In this document: piece after piece, positions 1 to 8,800 of the stretch
How positions within the stretch are numbered: position 1 is the first letter of the stretch
Layout: every line of letters starts with the position of its first letter
Source of the DNA: Planctomycetota bacterium
GTDB taxonomy: Bacteria; Planctomycetota; Phycisphaerae; UBA1845; PWPN01
DNA length: 15,630 nt
Assembly (NCBI GenBank): GCA_016209665.1
Contig: JACQVT010000897.1
Location: 1 to 15,630, forward strand
Direction: 5' to 3'
Position numbers and translations under genes: made by a program
The notes under the pieces: model-generated
The model's database searches: none
The model's input: only the letters and a program-made list of their open reading frames with translations
Told to the model about the DNA's origin: nothing

Positions 1-167
1 GCGACTTCGTCGCCCTTGGACGCCTCGCGTCCGTCGCGTATCAAGGGCTGATCGACCGTGGCCGCGCCGACGTCCGCCACGGATCCCGCCTTCGGCGGAG
101 TCGTGGTCGGCTCCCGCAGGCGCGGCATAACGCCTTCCGGGTCCTGGCTCGTCGCAAAACCCGTCAC
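1..167 (-). CDS. Partial gene downstream of tssC, product unknown (runs off the left edge)
   Basis: An open frame without a stop runs from 167 to the window edge on the minus strand, about 55 codons. It follows tssC after only 26 bases, so it is probably co-transcribed with it. Two in-frame starts exist: GTG at 167, preceded at good distance by GGAGAA, and ATG at 128, preceded closely by GGAAGG. An in-frame TGA lies just upstream of the GTG. From the ATG the peptide begins MPRLREPTTTPPKAG and continues with a proline-, alanine- and charge-rich stretch that shows no domain. In many T6SS operons the gene after tssC is tssE, hcp or another baseplate gene, so a T6SS product is likely from position alone. 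The visible residues do not identify it. Confidence 0.55.
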   Translation of the reverse strand, partial: MTGFATSQDPEGVMPRLREPTTTPPKAGSVADVGAATVDQPLIRDGREASKGDEV

Positions 168-193
168 GACAAGGATTCTCCACGTTCAACCCA

Positions 194-1702
194 TCAGGCC
201 CGAGTCGGAATTCGTGCCACCAGGCGCAGCGACGCGGTCAGCTCTTCCAACTGCAACCACGGCCGCAGGTGGGCGATGGCACGGTAGGATCCCGGCCCCA
301 CTTCCTGGACCTCGATCTTCGCCGCCGCCAGGGGCAGCATCCGCTTCTGCTCCGCCGTCGGCTTGGCGTCGGCGCAGACGTACTGGGCGATCCACCGCTC
401 CAGGAAGCTCTGGCAGTCGCTCACTTCCATGAACGAGCCGATCTTGTCGCGGGCGATCACCTTCAGGTAATGAGCGAACCGCGAGACCGCCATCAGGTAG
501 GGCAGGCGGGCGGAGATCGCCGCATTGTCGGTGGCGTCCTTGCGATCGTACTTCTTGGGCTTCTGCGTCGTCTGGGCCCCGAAGAAGACCGCGTAGTCGG
601 TGTTCTTGTAGTGGCACAGCGACAGGAAGCCCAGGTCGCTCAACTCCTTCTCGCGGCGATCGGTGATGCCAAGCTCGGTCGGGCACTTGAGGTCCGTGTC
701 GCCCTCGTCGGTGACGAACGTGTGGGCGGGCAGACCCTCGACCTTGCCGCCGTTCTCCAGCCCGCGGATGGCCACGCAGAAGCCGTCCTTGGCGAAGGCC
801 TCGGTCAGCCGGGCCCCGAGGACGTAGGAAGCGTTCATCCAGCAGTAGTGATCGTGCGCCACGGGCTTGCCGCGGCCGGCCCTGTCGAGTTCGACCTCCT
901 CGAAGGCGAACTCCTCGATCGGCTTGGTGTTGGCTCCGTAGGGCAGCCGGGCCAGGACGCGCGGCATGGTCAGGGCCACGAACCGGGAGTCCTCCGAATC
1001 GCGGTACGACCGCCACGCGACGTACTCCGTGGCCATGAACGTCTTGGCCAGGTCCCGCGGCTTGGACAGCTCGGTGAAGCTGTCCAGCCCGAGCAGCTTG
1101 GGCGAGGTCCCGGAAATGAACGGGCAGAACGCCGCCGCCGCTACACCCGAGACCTTGCCCAGCAGGGCGATGTCCTCGGGATGGTTCTCGAAGTAGTAGT
1201 CGCCGATGAGGGCCCCGTACGGTTCGCCGCCCGGCATCCCGAACTCGTACTCGTACAGCTTCTTGAACAGCTCGCTCTGGTCGAACTCGGCCGCCTTGTC
1301 CAGGTCTTTGAACAGCTCTTTCTTGCTGATGTTCAGCATCTTGATCTTGAGCTGGGTCCCCGTCTCGCTGTTCATGACCAGGTAGTGCAACCCGCGCCAG
1401 GTCCCCTCCGTCTGCTGGAACTTGGGATGGTGCATGATCGCGGCGAGCTGCGTGGACAGCTTGGCGTCACAGGCCTCGATCGCCGCCCGGATGGTGCGGA
1501 TCGTGCTCTTGTCGTAGGTGACCGCCCCTTGCAGGACTTCCCGCATCAGGGTGTCCACCAGCCCCTCGATCCGCTGCTTGTCCTGCTTGGACACCACCTC
1601 GACCACCCGAGTGGTGGTCTCGCTGATGGCGGAATCCAGAACGGACGCCTCGACCGTGGTGGCTTGTTTCGCCTCGGCTTGTGCTTGTGGTTCCGTGCTC
1701 AT
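194..1702 (-). CDS. tssC: TssC, T6SS contractile sheath large subunit (VipB/ImpC family)
   Basis: 502 residues, the usual length for the family. TssC pairs with TssB to build the cytoplasmic sheath whose contraction drives the Hcp tube out of the cell. Family hallmarks are visible: [11 protein letters not shown] at 99-109, GALIGDYYF at 163-171 and [11 protein letters not shown] at 246-256. The C-terminal end, rich in hydrophobic and arginine residues (SLRLVARIP), matches the sheath-handshake region of the family. The first 35 residues are a variable, Ala/Gln/Thr-rich lead. The start ATG at 1702 lies 3 bases after the tssB stop codon, and its ribosome site GGAG sits inside the end of tssB, so the two sheath subunits are almost certainly translated in step. 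No frameshift or missing block was seen. Confidence 0.97.
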   Translation of the reverse strand: MSTEPQAQAEAKQATTVEASVLDSAISETTTRVVEVVSKQDKQRIEGLVDTLMREVLQGAVTYDKSTIRTIRAAIEACDAKLSTQLAAIMHHPKFQQTEGTWRGLHYLVMNSETGTQLKIKMLNISKKELFKDLDKAAEFDQSELFKKLYEYEFGMPGGEPYGALIGDYYFENHPEDIALLGKVSGVAAAAFCPFISGTSPKLLGLDSFTELSKPRDLAKTFMATEYVAWRSYRDSEDSRFVALTMPRVLARLPYGANTKPIEEFAFEEVELDRAGRGKPVAHDHYCWMNASYVLGARLTEAFAKDGFCVAIRGLENGGKVEGLPAHTFVTDEGDTDLKCPTELGITDRREKELSDLGFLSLCHYKNTDYAVFFGAQTTQKPKKYDRKDATDNAAISARLPYLMAVSRFAHYLKVIARDKIGSFMEVSDCQSFLERWIAQYVCADAKPTAEQKRMLPLAAAKIEVQEVGPGSYRAIAHLRPWLQLEELTASLRLVARIPTRA

Positions 1703-1705
1703 CGG

Positions 1706-2227
1706 TTACGCTCCTGTCTCCGGTCCACCGGTGGAATCTGACTTGTCGGCCGCCTGCCCGCCCAACGGCTTGGTGCTGGCCAGGATTTCGTCCAGGCGGT
1801 CCTCCAGCTTGGCGTTCTTGTCCACCGCCACCATGAGGTCTTGCAGCTTGTCGCGGGTCTCCTTGAGCTTGCGGAGCGGCTCGACCTGCTGGACCACGTT
1901 GGCGGGATCGAAGTCCTCCATGCGGTTGAAGCGGAGTTGGACGGCCAGCTCGCTCCCGTCGCCGGCCAGGGTGTTGTCCACCCGGAAGTTGGCACCGGGG
2001 GTCATGCGGGCCATCACCTCGTTGAAGTTGTCCCGGTCGATCATCACGAACTTGCGGTCCTTGAGGGCCTGCAGCGGCTGCGTGGGGTCGCCCGAGAAAT
2101 CGCCCATGACGCCGACGACAAACGGCAGCTCCCGCTTGACCTCGGCTCCATCGATCTCCACATCGTAGGTGATGTGGACGCGGGGCTTGCGCACCCGGCT
2201 CAGTTTGTGTTGGTAGCTCTCCGGCAT
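1706..2227 (-). CDS. tssB: TssB, T6SS contractile sheath small subunit (VipA/ImpB family)
   Basis: 173 residues, typical for the family. TssB forms the heterodimeric sheath protomer with TssC. The N-terminal signature is clear at 17-46, including [19 protein letters not shown] and MGDFSG. It is followed by [16 protein letters not shown] and by a helical C-terminal half that contributes to TssC binding. The last 20 or so residues are a variable Gly/Ser/Thr-rich tail. The ATG at 2227 is preceded by a strong GGAGGTG nine bases upstream. The gene sits between tssA (87-base gap) and tssC (3-base gap), the common tssA-B-C order. Confidence 0.97.
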   Translation of the reverse strand: MPESYQHKLSRVRKPRVHITYDVEIDGAEVKRELPFVVGVMGDFSGDPTQPLQALKDRKFVMIDRDNFNEVMARMTPGANFRVDNTLAGDGSELAVQLRFNRMEDFDPANVVQQVEPLRKLKETRDKLQDLMVAVDKNAKLEDRLDEILASTKPLGGQAADKSDSTGGPETGA

Positions 2228-2314
2228 GGTAGGACACCTCCAAATCCAGGATCAGACATCGTATTCGTTGGCTACGGCCCTCGGCAATCGCGATTCGCAC
2301 GTCATGCGTACGCG

Positions 2315-3454
2315 TCAACTCTGCTCCGGGGCAGGCGGTGGCTGCTGCGACTCCACCAGCTTGCTCAGCAACTCATGCGTCGAGGCCTCCATCAGCAGCG
2401 TATGCAACGGCATCTTGCCCCATCGGACGGCCAGGTCCAGCAGGTACGGCACGGGGGAGTGCGGCTCGGTCTGCCGGAAGAAGCTGGCCACGTCCAGAAT
2501 TCGTCGGAAGGCCTCCTCGCGGCCCCCGAGCGCGCCCGGGGCGACGCTCATCGCCCGTCGATCGCCGGCCGACCCCGCACCGTCGCCACTCGGACCCGCG
2601 GTTTCGGCTTCGCCCGCGGTGCCCGCGGCGCGGAGGTACGGGTACATCTGCTCCAGCACCTCGCGGGCGTCGCGCAGGGCGTTGCGGAGGTTCGACGACG
2701 GCGGATAGCCCGGCTCCTCGGCGCTGCACTTGTCCTCCAGCAAGGCCCACAGCTTCTCGAACTCCTCCGCGCAACCGTCGAGATCGGCGACCAGATTCTC
2801 CGCGAAGTCTCGCGGCGTCTCGGTGGTCGCGGCCCCAACGACGCGCATGGTCACGGCACCAAGCTGCGACTCCATCCGGGCCCGGACGTCGGGATCGGCG
2901 ACGGCCTCCATCTCCTTGGCCCGCCGGTACTGCACGAGGTTCAATGGCCCGTTCGAGCCCGCCGCGGTTACCGGAATCCGGGCGATGAGACCGATCAGCG
3001 GACCGTCACGGTCCTCGCCGTTCAGACCCACCAGCGGGGCCACCCGGTCGCGCACGCCCTCGGCCGCCGAGGGGTGCAGGCCGTCCCAGGACTGCTCCGA
3101 CAACTCGCGGGCCAGGCGAAAGCCGTCCCGCAGACCCGCGTAGCCGTGCACGCGGACCAGGGCCTCAACGAGCCAGGCAACCACCTTCAGATGCAGGCAC
3201 CCGCCCGACAGCGCCTTACCCGCCAGATCCTGCACCTTCTTCCACTCGCCAAGCGTCTTGCTGTCGACATCGCCGGTGGCGTCGTTTGCAGTGGCACTTT
3301 CCCGCTCGGCGCGAACGGCTGCCTCGCGGGCATTATAGACCGTCCAGTACGGAGAATCCGGCGTGGAATCCGCGCTGGGATCCGCACCGGCGGCGGCGCC
3401 CTCCGCGAGCGGCCTGACGAGCGTCGCGAAATCCAGAACTTCCGCGGTTGCCAT
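2315..3454 (-). CDS. tssA: TssA, T6SS assembly protein with ImpA N-terminal domain
   Basis: 379 residues from the ATG at 3454. TssA proteins cap or nucleate the baseplate and help tube-sheath polymerisation in the cytoplasm. The ImpA N-terminal block is visible at roughly 70-165: EWKKVQDLAGKAL, then VAWLVEALVRVHGYAGLRDG, then PLVGLNG. The C-terminal block starts near 310 and carries the family motif FFRQTEPHSPVPYLL at about 324-338, followed by AVRWGKMPL. A Gly/Ala/Ser-rich linker separates the two. A longer frame opens at TTG 3472, but the ATG at 3454 has GGTGGG seven bases upstream and gives a conventional N-terminus (MATAEVLDF), so I prefer it. A good sigma-70-type promoter lies about 55 bases upstream, so tssA may start its own transcript carrying tssABC. 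Confidence 0.92.
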   Translation of the reverse strand: MATAEVLDFATLVRPLAEGAAAGADPSADSTPDSPYWTVYNAREAAVRAERESATANDATGDVDSKTLGEWKKVQDLAGKALSGGCLHLKVVAWLVEALVRVHGYAGLRDGFRLARELSEQSWDGLHPSAAEGVRDRVAPLVGLNGEDRDGPLIGLIARIPVTAAGSNGPLNLVQYRRAKEMEAVADPDVRARMESQLGAVTMRVVGAATTETPRDFAENLVADLDGCAEEFEKLWALLEDKCSAEEPGYPPSSNLRNALRDAREVLEQMYPYLRAAGTAGEAETAGPSGDGAGSAGDRRAMSVAPGALGGREEAFRRILDVASFFRQTEPHSPVPYLLDLAVRWGKMPLHTLLMEASTHELLSKLVESQQPPPAPEQS

Positions 3455-3507
3455 GAACGGGCCCACCAACAAGAACGTGTCGGCACGAACGGTGAATTCG
3501 CCTTCTA

Positions 3508-3536
3508 ACTATACGGATTCCCCAGGGGGAACGCAA
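3508..3536 (-). promoter_or_regulatory. Predicted sigma-70-type promoter for tssABC
   Basis: On the minus strand TTGCGT (3531-3536) is followed after exactly 17 bases by TATAGT (3508-3513), five of six matches to the -10 consensus. The spacer region holds the inverted repeat TTCCCC-CT-GGGGAA (3518-3531), which overlaps the last base of the -35 box and could be an operator. The tssA ATG follows about 55 bases downstream of the -10 box. Predicted from sequence only. Confidence 0.5.
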
Positions 3537-3630
3537 GCGTCGGCTTACCGGCCCTTTACGACAAATTCGCACCTCGGCCGACCTCGCTCCTGCGGGAACG
3601 ACCGCCCGGCCAGGCCCGCTGTCGGCACGA

Positions 3631-4338
3631 TCAAGCCGCTCCCACGCCTTGCAGGCGCAGGGCGCGGGCGAGTTCCTGGAGGGCCCGGGCGTGCAGGCGG
3701 CTGGCCCAGGACTTGCTCAGGCCCAGGCGGTGGCCGGCCTCCTGGAGCGTCTGGCCCTCGAAATAGGTGGCCCGGATCAGGGCTCCGGCCTTGGCGGGCA
3801 GGCCGTCGATCAGCCGGTGGAGCTTCTCGCTGATCTCGTGGCGGATCGCGACCTCGGGCACCTCGGGCTGCGCGTTCGGCAGTCGAATCCCGGCCGCCTC
3901 TTCGTCCGGGTCACGCTGGGTCGACAGGTAGACCACCGCCAGAGCCCGCGTCACGTTGCGGAAGGTCCGCATCTGGGACTCGGGGTCCGGCGGCTGCGGC
4001 GGGTCACCTCCTTCCGCTTCCACCTGGAGGGTCGCGTCGGACAGTTGCTCGCAGCGGACGCGGTGGTACTGCGCGCGGCTCAGCCAGGTCATCTTCGACA
4101 GACCGTCGTAGATCGCTCCGCGGATGCGGTAGTAGGCGAACGTCGAGAACTGGCTGCCCCGGCCGGGGTCGAAGTCACGGGCGGCCTCGGCCAGACCGAC
4201 CTGGCCGTAGGCGATCAGGTCCTCCAGCGTGATGCTGGCGTGCACCGACAGCTTGCGGTGGATGTTGACCGCCAGCGACCGGACCAGGCTCTGGTGCCGC
4301 TCGATCAGTTGTTGGGCTTGGTCACGCCCGCTCGCCAT
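3631..4338 (-). CDS. Sigma-70 family RNA polymerase sigma factor, FliA/WhiG-like
   Basis: 235 residues, the size of FliA-group alternative sigma factors. Region 2 spans roughly 10-95, with DLIAYGQVGLAEAARDFDP (core binding) and FSTFAYYRIRGAIYDGL (-10 recognition), then TWLSRAQYHRVR. The region 4 helix-turn-helix lies at about 170-226, with the segment TLQEAGHRLGLSKSWASRL. The middle (about 105-165) is an acidic, proline-rich stretch without a recognisable region 3. The ATG at 4338 has GAGGA six bases upstream, inside the preceding 129-residue gene, whose last 17 bases overlap this one. This suggests translational coupling. It sits between tagF and tssA, all on one strand, so it probably controls T6SS genes or a co-regulated set. 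The class is confident; the targets are inference. FliA-type factors are not a standard T6SS component, to my knowledge. Confidence 0.9.
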   Translation of the reverse strand: MASGRDQAQQLIERHQSLVRSLAVNIHRKLSVHASITLEDLIAYGQVGLAEAARDFDPGRGSQFSTFAYYRIRGAIYDGLSKMTWLSRAQYHRVRCEQLSDATLQVEAEGGDPPQPPDPESQMRTFRNVTRALAVVYLSTQRDPDEEAAGIRLPNAQPEVPEVAIRHEISEKLHRLIDGLPAKAGALIRATYFEGQTLQEAGHRLGLSKSWASRLHARALQELARALRLQGVGAA

Positions 4339-4711
4339 GGCTTGTCCTCGACACTTCGGCCCAGAACCGTTCCAGCCGGGGTCGCATCACGGGATCGTCG
4401 AACAGCGTCTCGGCCACGCGGGCGGTCAAGTCGGGCCAGAACGCGGCCGATCGCAGCCGGTCGGCGAACTGCGTCCTGAGCACCGCCTCCACCAGCCCGG
4501 TCAGCACCGGCTGCAGGGCGAACGGCTGGCCGGCGTGGCGCCGGGCCACTTCCTCGATCGCCTCGCGCTCCGGCTCGTCGAGCGGCTCGTCGACCGCACA
4601 CATGGCCACCGTCTCGCGCAGAACGCTCTCCAGCAGCGCCGGGTCGTCGGCGGGCTCCTCCCGCGACTGCCCCTCGGCAAACCCCGGTCTTTGCTCCTGG
4701 TACTCCTGCAT
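4322..4711 (-). CDS. Hypothetical 129-residue protein overlapping the sigma-factor gene
   Basis: I do not recognise this protein. It is acidic in its first 50 residues (GFAEGQSREEPADDP, DEPLDEPEREAIEEVARRH) and then amphipathic-helical with several Trp, Phe and Arg residues (VEAVLRTQFADRLRSAAFW and ERFWAEVSR). There is no signal peptide or membrane segment, so it is probably a soluble cytoplasmic protein. The ATG at 4711 has GAGAAG about eight bases upstream. It ends 17 bases inside the sigma-factor gene, the arrangement often seen for proteins made in fixed ratio to a sigma factor. That makes an anti-sigma or adaptor role a reasonable hypothesis, but no known anti-sigma motif is visible. A small T6SS-specific accessory protein is equally possible. 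Confidence 0.75.
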   Translation of the reverse strand: MQEYQEQRPGFAEGQSREEPADDPALLESVLRETVAMCAVDEPLDEPEREAIEEVARRHAGQPFALQPVLTGLVEAVLRTQFADRLRSAAFWPDLTARVAETLFDDPVMRPRLERFWAEVSRTSHGERA

Positions 4712-4727
4712 GGCTTGTACTTCTCAC

Positions 4728-4744
4728 GGGGCGGAAAGCCCCGG
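4728..4744 (-). repeat. Short hairpin in the leader of the 129-residue gene
   Basis: CGGGGC (4728-4733) and GCCCCG (4739-4744) form a perfect 6-bp stem with a 5-base loop, ending 16 bases before the ATG at 4711. There is no following T-run on the minus strand, so it is not an obvious intrinsic terminator. It could affect access to the ribosome site. Confidence 0.4.
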
Positions 4745-4778
4745 TCTCACCACAGGACCGCGGCAACTTGCCCAGTCG

Positions 4779-4794
4779 AGTCGCCGTGGCGACT
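4779..4794. repeat. Near-perfect 16-base palindrome in the gap after tagF
   Basis: AGTCGCC-GT-GGCGACT has 7-base arms and a 2-base centre. It lies 11 bases after the tagF stop codon, within the 93-base gap before the 129-residue gene. It could be an operator or part of an mRNA stem. No T-run accompanies it, so a terminator is not supported. Confidence 0.4.
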
Positions 4795-4804
4795 TGTTGC
4801 CCCA

Positions 4805-5836
4805 TCAGGACCGGGCCCATTCCCAGAGCGAAACGTCCAGGTTCAACGGAGTCGGCCCGGTTTCGCCGGACGGCGGTGGGGCCGGGTCGTCCGGGCCCTC
4901 CGCCGGCGCCTCGTACGGGATCGTCCGCAGATAAGCGTAGTCCAGGGCGCTCGTGGTCAACAACATGAGGTCCACGTCCTTCAACTCGCGGAAACAAACG
5001 GTGACGCCCGGCGAGGACCACGGGGCGCACTCATCCTCCTCGTCGTCCGTCGACAGCAGGACCGCCGCGGGCCGGCTTCCCGCCGGCATTGCCGCCGTGA
5101 GCCATTCGATCCAACTGACCGCCTGGCCCGGCAGCGGCCATTGACGCGAGAGCGGACAACGGATCGCCAACTGCGTCTGGGCCGAGTTCTGGGCGCTCCA
5201 CTGTCTCACGCGGCCCGGCAACGACGCGAGCCAACGGCGGATCGCGCCCTCATCCGACCCCGGCCCGACCGCGGCCGCGAAGTCGCGGAGCGGGATCGTC
5301 GCCGCCTGCCGGCTGAGCGTCGAGGAACTCTCGCCGGGCATTTCCAGCGTCAGCATGTTATGGCCCTCGTGGCACAGGCTGTCGAGCAGGCTCTCGTGCT
5401 TCATGTCGGCCAGCGACCGGCGCGACAGTTCGATGCGGCCCCAGAGCGACAGCATCGCCCCGAGCCTCGCCGGCCAATCCGGGGTCGTCGAGACGTCGAC
5501 GCCCGTGGCGTAGCAGGCGAAGGGGAACGCCCGGGGCGTCGTGCCGCCATCTCTAGACTGCCACAGGACGGCAGCGACCTGCCCGCCGGGACCGCCCCAC
5601 GAGCACCACAGGCGATGGGCGATGACGCTCGGCGGGCGCTCGAGGTCGCGGATGGCCTCCCAGCCCTCATGGATCCAGGCGACGAACCGGCCCGCGGCCC
5701 CGGCGGTCGGCTTGGGCCCCGGCCACCAGCAATAGTCGCCGATGACCGGCAACTTGCCGCAGACCCGAAACGTCAGCGGCACCGGTTCCGGCTTCGACGA
5801 GCCGAAGAAGGGCCATTTTCTGCCGAGCAGGTTCAT
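4805..5836 (-). CDS. tagF: TagF/ImpM-family T6SS regulator
   Basis: 343 residues. TagF proteins (ImpM/DUF2094) are cytoplasmic. In Pseudomonas aeruginosa TagF is a post-translational repressor of T6SS assembly, acting apart from or alongside the PpkA/PppA phosphorylation switch. The N-terminal signature is clear: FRVCGKLPVIGDY at 23-35, matching the family pattern GKLPxxGDF, then FVAWIHEGWEAI at 51-62. The C-terminal half, after about residue 200, has no motif I can name and makes the protein longer than the roughly 200-residue minimal forms. The ATG at 5836 overlaps the tssM stop in an ATGA, so translation is coupled to tssM, as is common for tagF next to tssM. No kinase, phosphatase or FHA gene is visible in the window. 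Confidence 0.85.
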   Translation of the reverse strand: MNLLGRKWPFFGSSKPEPVPLTFRVCGKLPVIGDYCWWPGPKPTAGAAGRFVAWIHEGWEAIRDLERPPSVIAHRLWCSWGGPGGQVAAVLWQSRDGGTTPRAFPFACYATGVDVSTTPDWPARLGAMLSLWGRIELSRRSLADMKHESLLDSLCHEGHNMLTLEMPGESSSTLSRQAATIPLRDFAAAVGPGSDEGAIRRWLASLPGRVRQWSAQNSAQTQLAIRCPLSRQWPLPGQAVSWIEWLTAAMPAGSRPAAVLLSTDDEEDECAPWSSPGVTVCFRELKDVDLMLLTTSALDYAYLRTIPYEAPAEGPDDPAPPPSGETGPTPLNLDVSLWEWARS

Positions 5837-8800
5837 CTGGCCGCAGTGTCCTCCCTCTTCGGCGCCGGCGGCTGGGCCTCGAACCAGCCGATGGGGCTGG
5901 GCAGCTCGATGGTGCGATTGTCGGGCGCCGTCAGCGCGAACCGCAGCGTCAGTTTGTTCTCGGTGGCGTTCGGCTCACGGTACTGGACCGCGTAATCCTT
6001 GGAAGTGACCGTGCCCGAGGCCTGGCCGAACTTGCCGTAGCGGCTGAGGTATAGCAACAACGCCAGGGGATTGCCCGGCCCCACCACCAGAAACTTGTCC
6101 TTCACGTCTCGATCCGGCCGGGGGACCGCCCGGACCTCGAGCTTCTCCGGCGGTGGCTGGTCGAAACGCAGATAGGCCTCCACCAGTTCCTGCTCCTTGG
6201 GGCGCAACTCGACCACCGCGGCCTTGGGCGGATTCTCCTTGTCGGGGAATAGACCGGTGAACCGCAGCACGGCGTAGTCGTTCTCGATGCCCGCGCTCGC
6301 CACGCGGTCGTAGCGGATGGTCACCTTCAGGTATTCCCACAACTCGGGGCTGGTGCCGACCGGCGGGGGCTTCTCGTCCGGGCGGCCCGTCGGCGGGGCG
6401 ACCTGCTTGAACAGGGCGTTTCGCCAGGCCGCGCAGACACCGGTCAGCCCCGCCCGGGCCCGCAAATCGGGGAAGCCCTTGTACTTGTCATCCAGCCGGC
6501 CGACGCGGTCGAGCAACCGCACCAGTTGCAGCGGCTCCATCAATCCCGGCAGGTCATCCACGCCGGCGGCCAGTTCGAGCAGCACGTCGCCTTCCGGCTT
6601 CCAGTAGATGACCGGCTCGTAGCTGAGGGGCGGGCACTTGAACGGGTACAGATCGCGGTTCGCCTTGATGCTCGCGTCGTTCAGGATGGCCGCCAGTTCC
6701 CGGTCCACCTGGTCGCTGATCACCTCGCGGGCGTTGTGCGTGATCCCGATCAGCCGCTCGACGTAGTTCGGCTCCTTGAAGCCCGATGTGGACTCAGGTT
6801 CGGCGAACTGGAAGTCGCGGGCCAGCGCCTCGAACGCCAGGATGCCCTCGTCGAGCGTGCCCTGCCCCAGTTCCTTCGGCGGCCAGGTCGGTGTGCTGCC
6901 GACCCTTGTGACCCCCGGAGCCGGTGCCGCGTCCAAGCTCGCGGCGAATCGCTTGTCGACGGCGGCCATCAAGGTGACAAAGCCCGTCCACTTGTCCGAC
7001 AGGGCGACCTGGGCCCGCTCAGGCACATCCTTGCGCTGCTGCCACTGCATGAGCTTCTCGAACGCCCGTTGACGCTGAGCAAACAGCGACTTTCTGGCCG
7101 GCTCATAGGGGTCCACCCCCCGTGCCGGTTTCAGCAACGGCTCCTCGGTGCGGGCGACGTTCTGGACGAGGCACAACAGATTGTCCATCGCGTACGGCCC
7201 GAGATCGGCCTGGTTCGCGTCGCGGAGGAACCGGGCATACCACTCGGGCCAGGTGGCACACCGGGCCAGGTCGTCCTTGAATTCCCTGAGGTCCTTGCAC
7301 GACGTGCCGGAGTACCACTCCTGCCAGGAAGTCAGGAAGTAGTCCAGGTACTGGCTCCACGGGCTGGCGAACAACAAGCCGTCCACCTCGCTCAGCAGTT
7401 CCGTGGGCTTCTTGTCCTCGGCCCCCAGCAGCAGGCTGCTCCCCGATGTCACCTTGTCCCCGGTGTCCTTGAGGGTTTTGCGCAGGGCGTTGAGTTCGTC
7501 GGCGACGGCCCTGAACTCCTCCCGGTGGCAGTAAACCGGCACCTCGGCCCGACACTTCTTGTCGGCCAGAGCCGTGGTGTCGATCGGCGAACACCAGCCG
7601 GCGATGCCCCTCTTCTCCGCCCCGACCCGCAGGATCGCGTCCCGCATGACCAGCAGCAGCCTGGTCGCGCGATACATGCGGCTGATCAGCTTGACCTGGG
7701 CGGGGTAGCAGTCGCGCGGGTCGTTGCCCGAGGTCGGGGGCGCGATCGCGACCGCCGGTCCGGCGACGGGCGCAATCTGTCCCGGCTCAGGCTTGACGGC
7801 CTCGGCCAGCAAGGGCATCCATTTATCAATATGGTCATCCTCCTCCTTGACTTGCAGGCTGCGGCGGGCCTCCGCGAACGTGGCTCCGGTGTTCCGCAAC
7901 GTGGATACCACGTGCCGCAGCGCACTGTTGACCGCTTCGATCGTGCCGGAGGTCGTCGCCGGGCGGGTGTCGGGTCCGCCGCCCGGCGGAGTCCCCAGCG
8001 AGCAGAAGGCCTTGAAGCCCACCTGGGCCTTTCCGCCGGCCCGATAGTCCACGGCGCTGGCCTGGTAGGCCCCGGTCAGCTCGCTGAGCGGCTGGAGCTG
8101 CCGGGCCAGTGCGTCATGACTGGCGTGACCGTCGTCGCGGTACGGTAGCCGCGCGGAGGACTCGACGGCGGTCAGCAGTGTCTGATGCGTGGTCGCCAGC
8201 AGCCGCTCGTTCGCGTCCAGATGGGCGATGAGGTCCGAGACCCTGCCTTCCTCCAGGCTTTTCGCGTCCTCCTGAATCAGGGCCAACAGCGGCTGCGAGA
8301 TGACGGCGGCCGGTTGAGTCGCGGCTTCCTGCGTACTCACCAGGTTGACCGCCTCGGCCCACCATTGCCCCGAGGTCTGATCGTACATCTCCACGGTCGA
8401 GACCCGCTGGAAGGCCTCGCACAGCGCCACGAGCCGATCCCAACTCGCCCGGGCCGCGGCCACGTTGCTGAACAGCTTCTTCCACTTCTTGAGGTCCTCG
8501 GGCATCTCCAGGGTGGCATAGTCGTTCAGCCCCTTCCGCAGGCCATCGACGGCAGCGGCCACGACGTTGCCCGGCATGGGCCGCTTGGGCGCGAACCAGC
8601 GCTTCGCGAACATCCCGATCAGGAAGTCCGCGCCCCGCCCGGCGTTGGCTTCGTACTCGCGGAAGCCGCTGTAGGTGCCGACCCGGGTGGTGGTGAGCTT
8701 CTTCAAGTCGTCGGCACTGCCGCCCCGCGGGCCCGGCGCGATCTCCAGCATCGCCTTGAGGCTGTTGGGCAGCGGGGGTTTAGCCGACATGTGGAACGAG

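Noticed and set aside
1841..3508. Long plus-strand open frame of 555 codons opposite tssB and tssA
   Set aside because: It is antisense to two confidently identified genes, has Arg/His/Gly/Leu-rich composition typical of a shadow frame in GC-rich DNA, and shows no domain.
3524..3565. FliA-type promoter (TAAA then GCCGA) upstream of tssA
   Set aside because: TAAA and GCCGACG are both present on the minus strand, but they are separated by 10 bases instead of about 15 and the -10 box is incomplete, so self-regulation by the embedded sigma factor is not supported here.
3541..3630. Intrinsic terminator after the sigma-factor gene
   Set aside because: A hairpin CGTTCC-CGCA-GGAGCG can form on the minus strand, but it has one wobble pair and no T-run after it.
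4229..5995. Plus-strand open frame of 588 codons opposite the sigma factor, the 129-residue gene and tagF
   Set aside because: Antisense shadow of recognised genes with very high Arg content and no motif.
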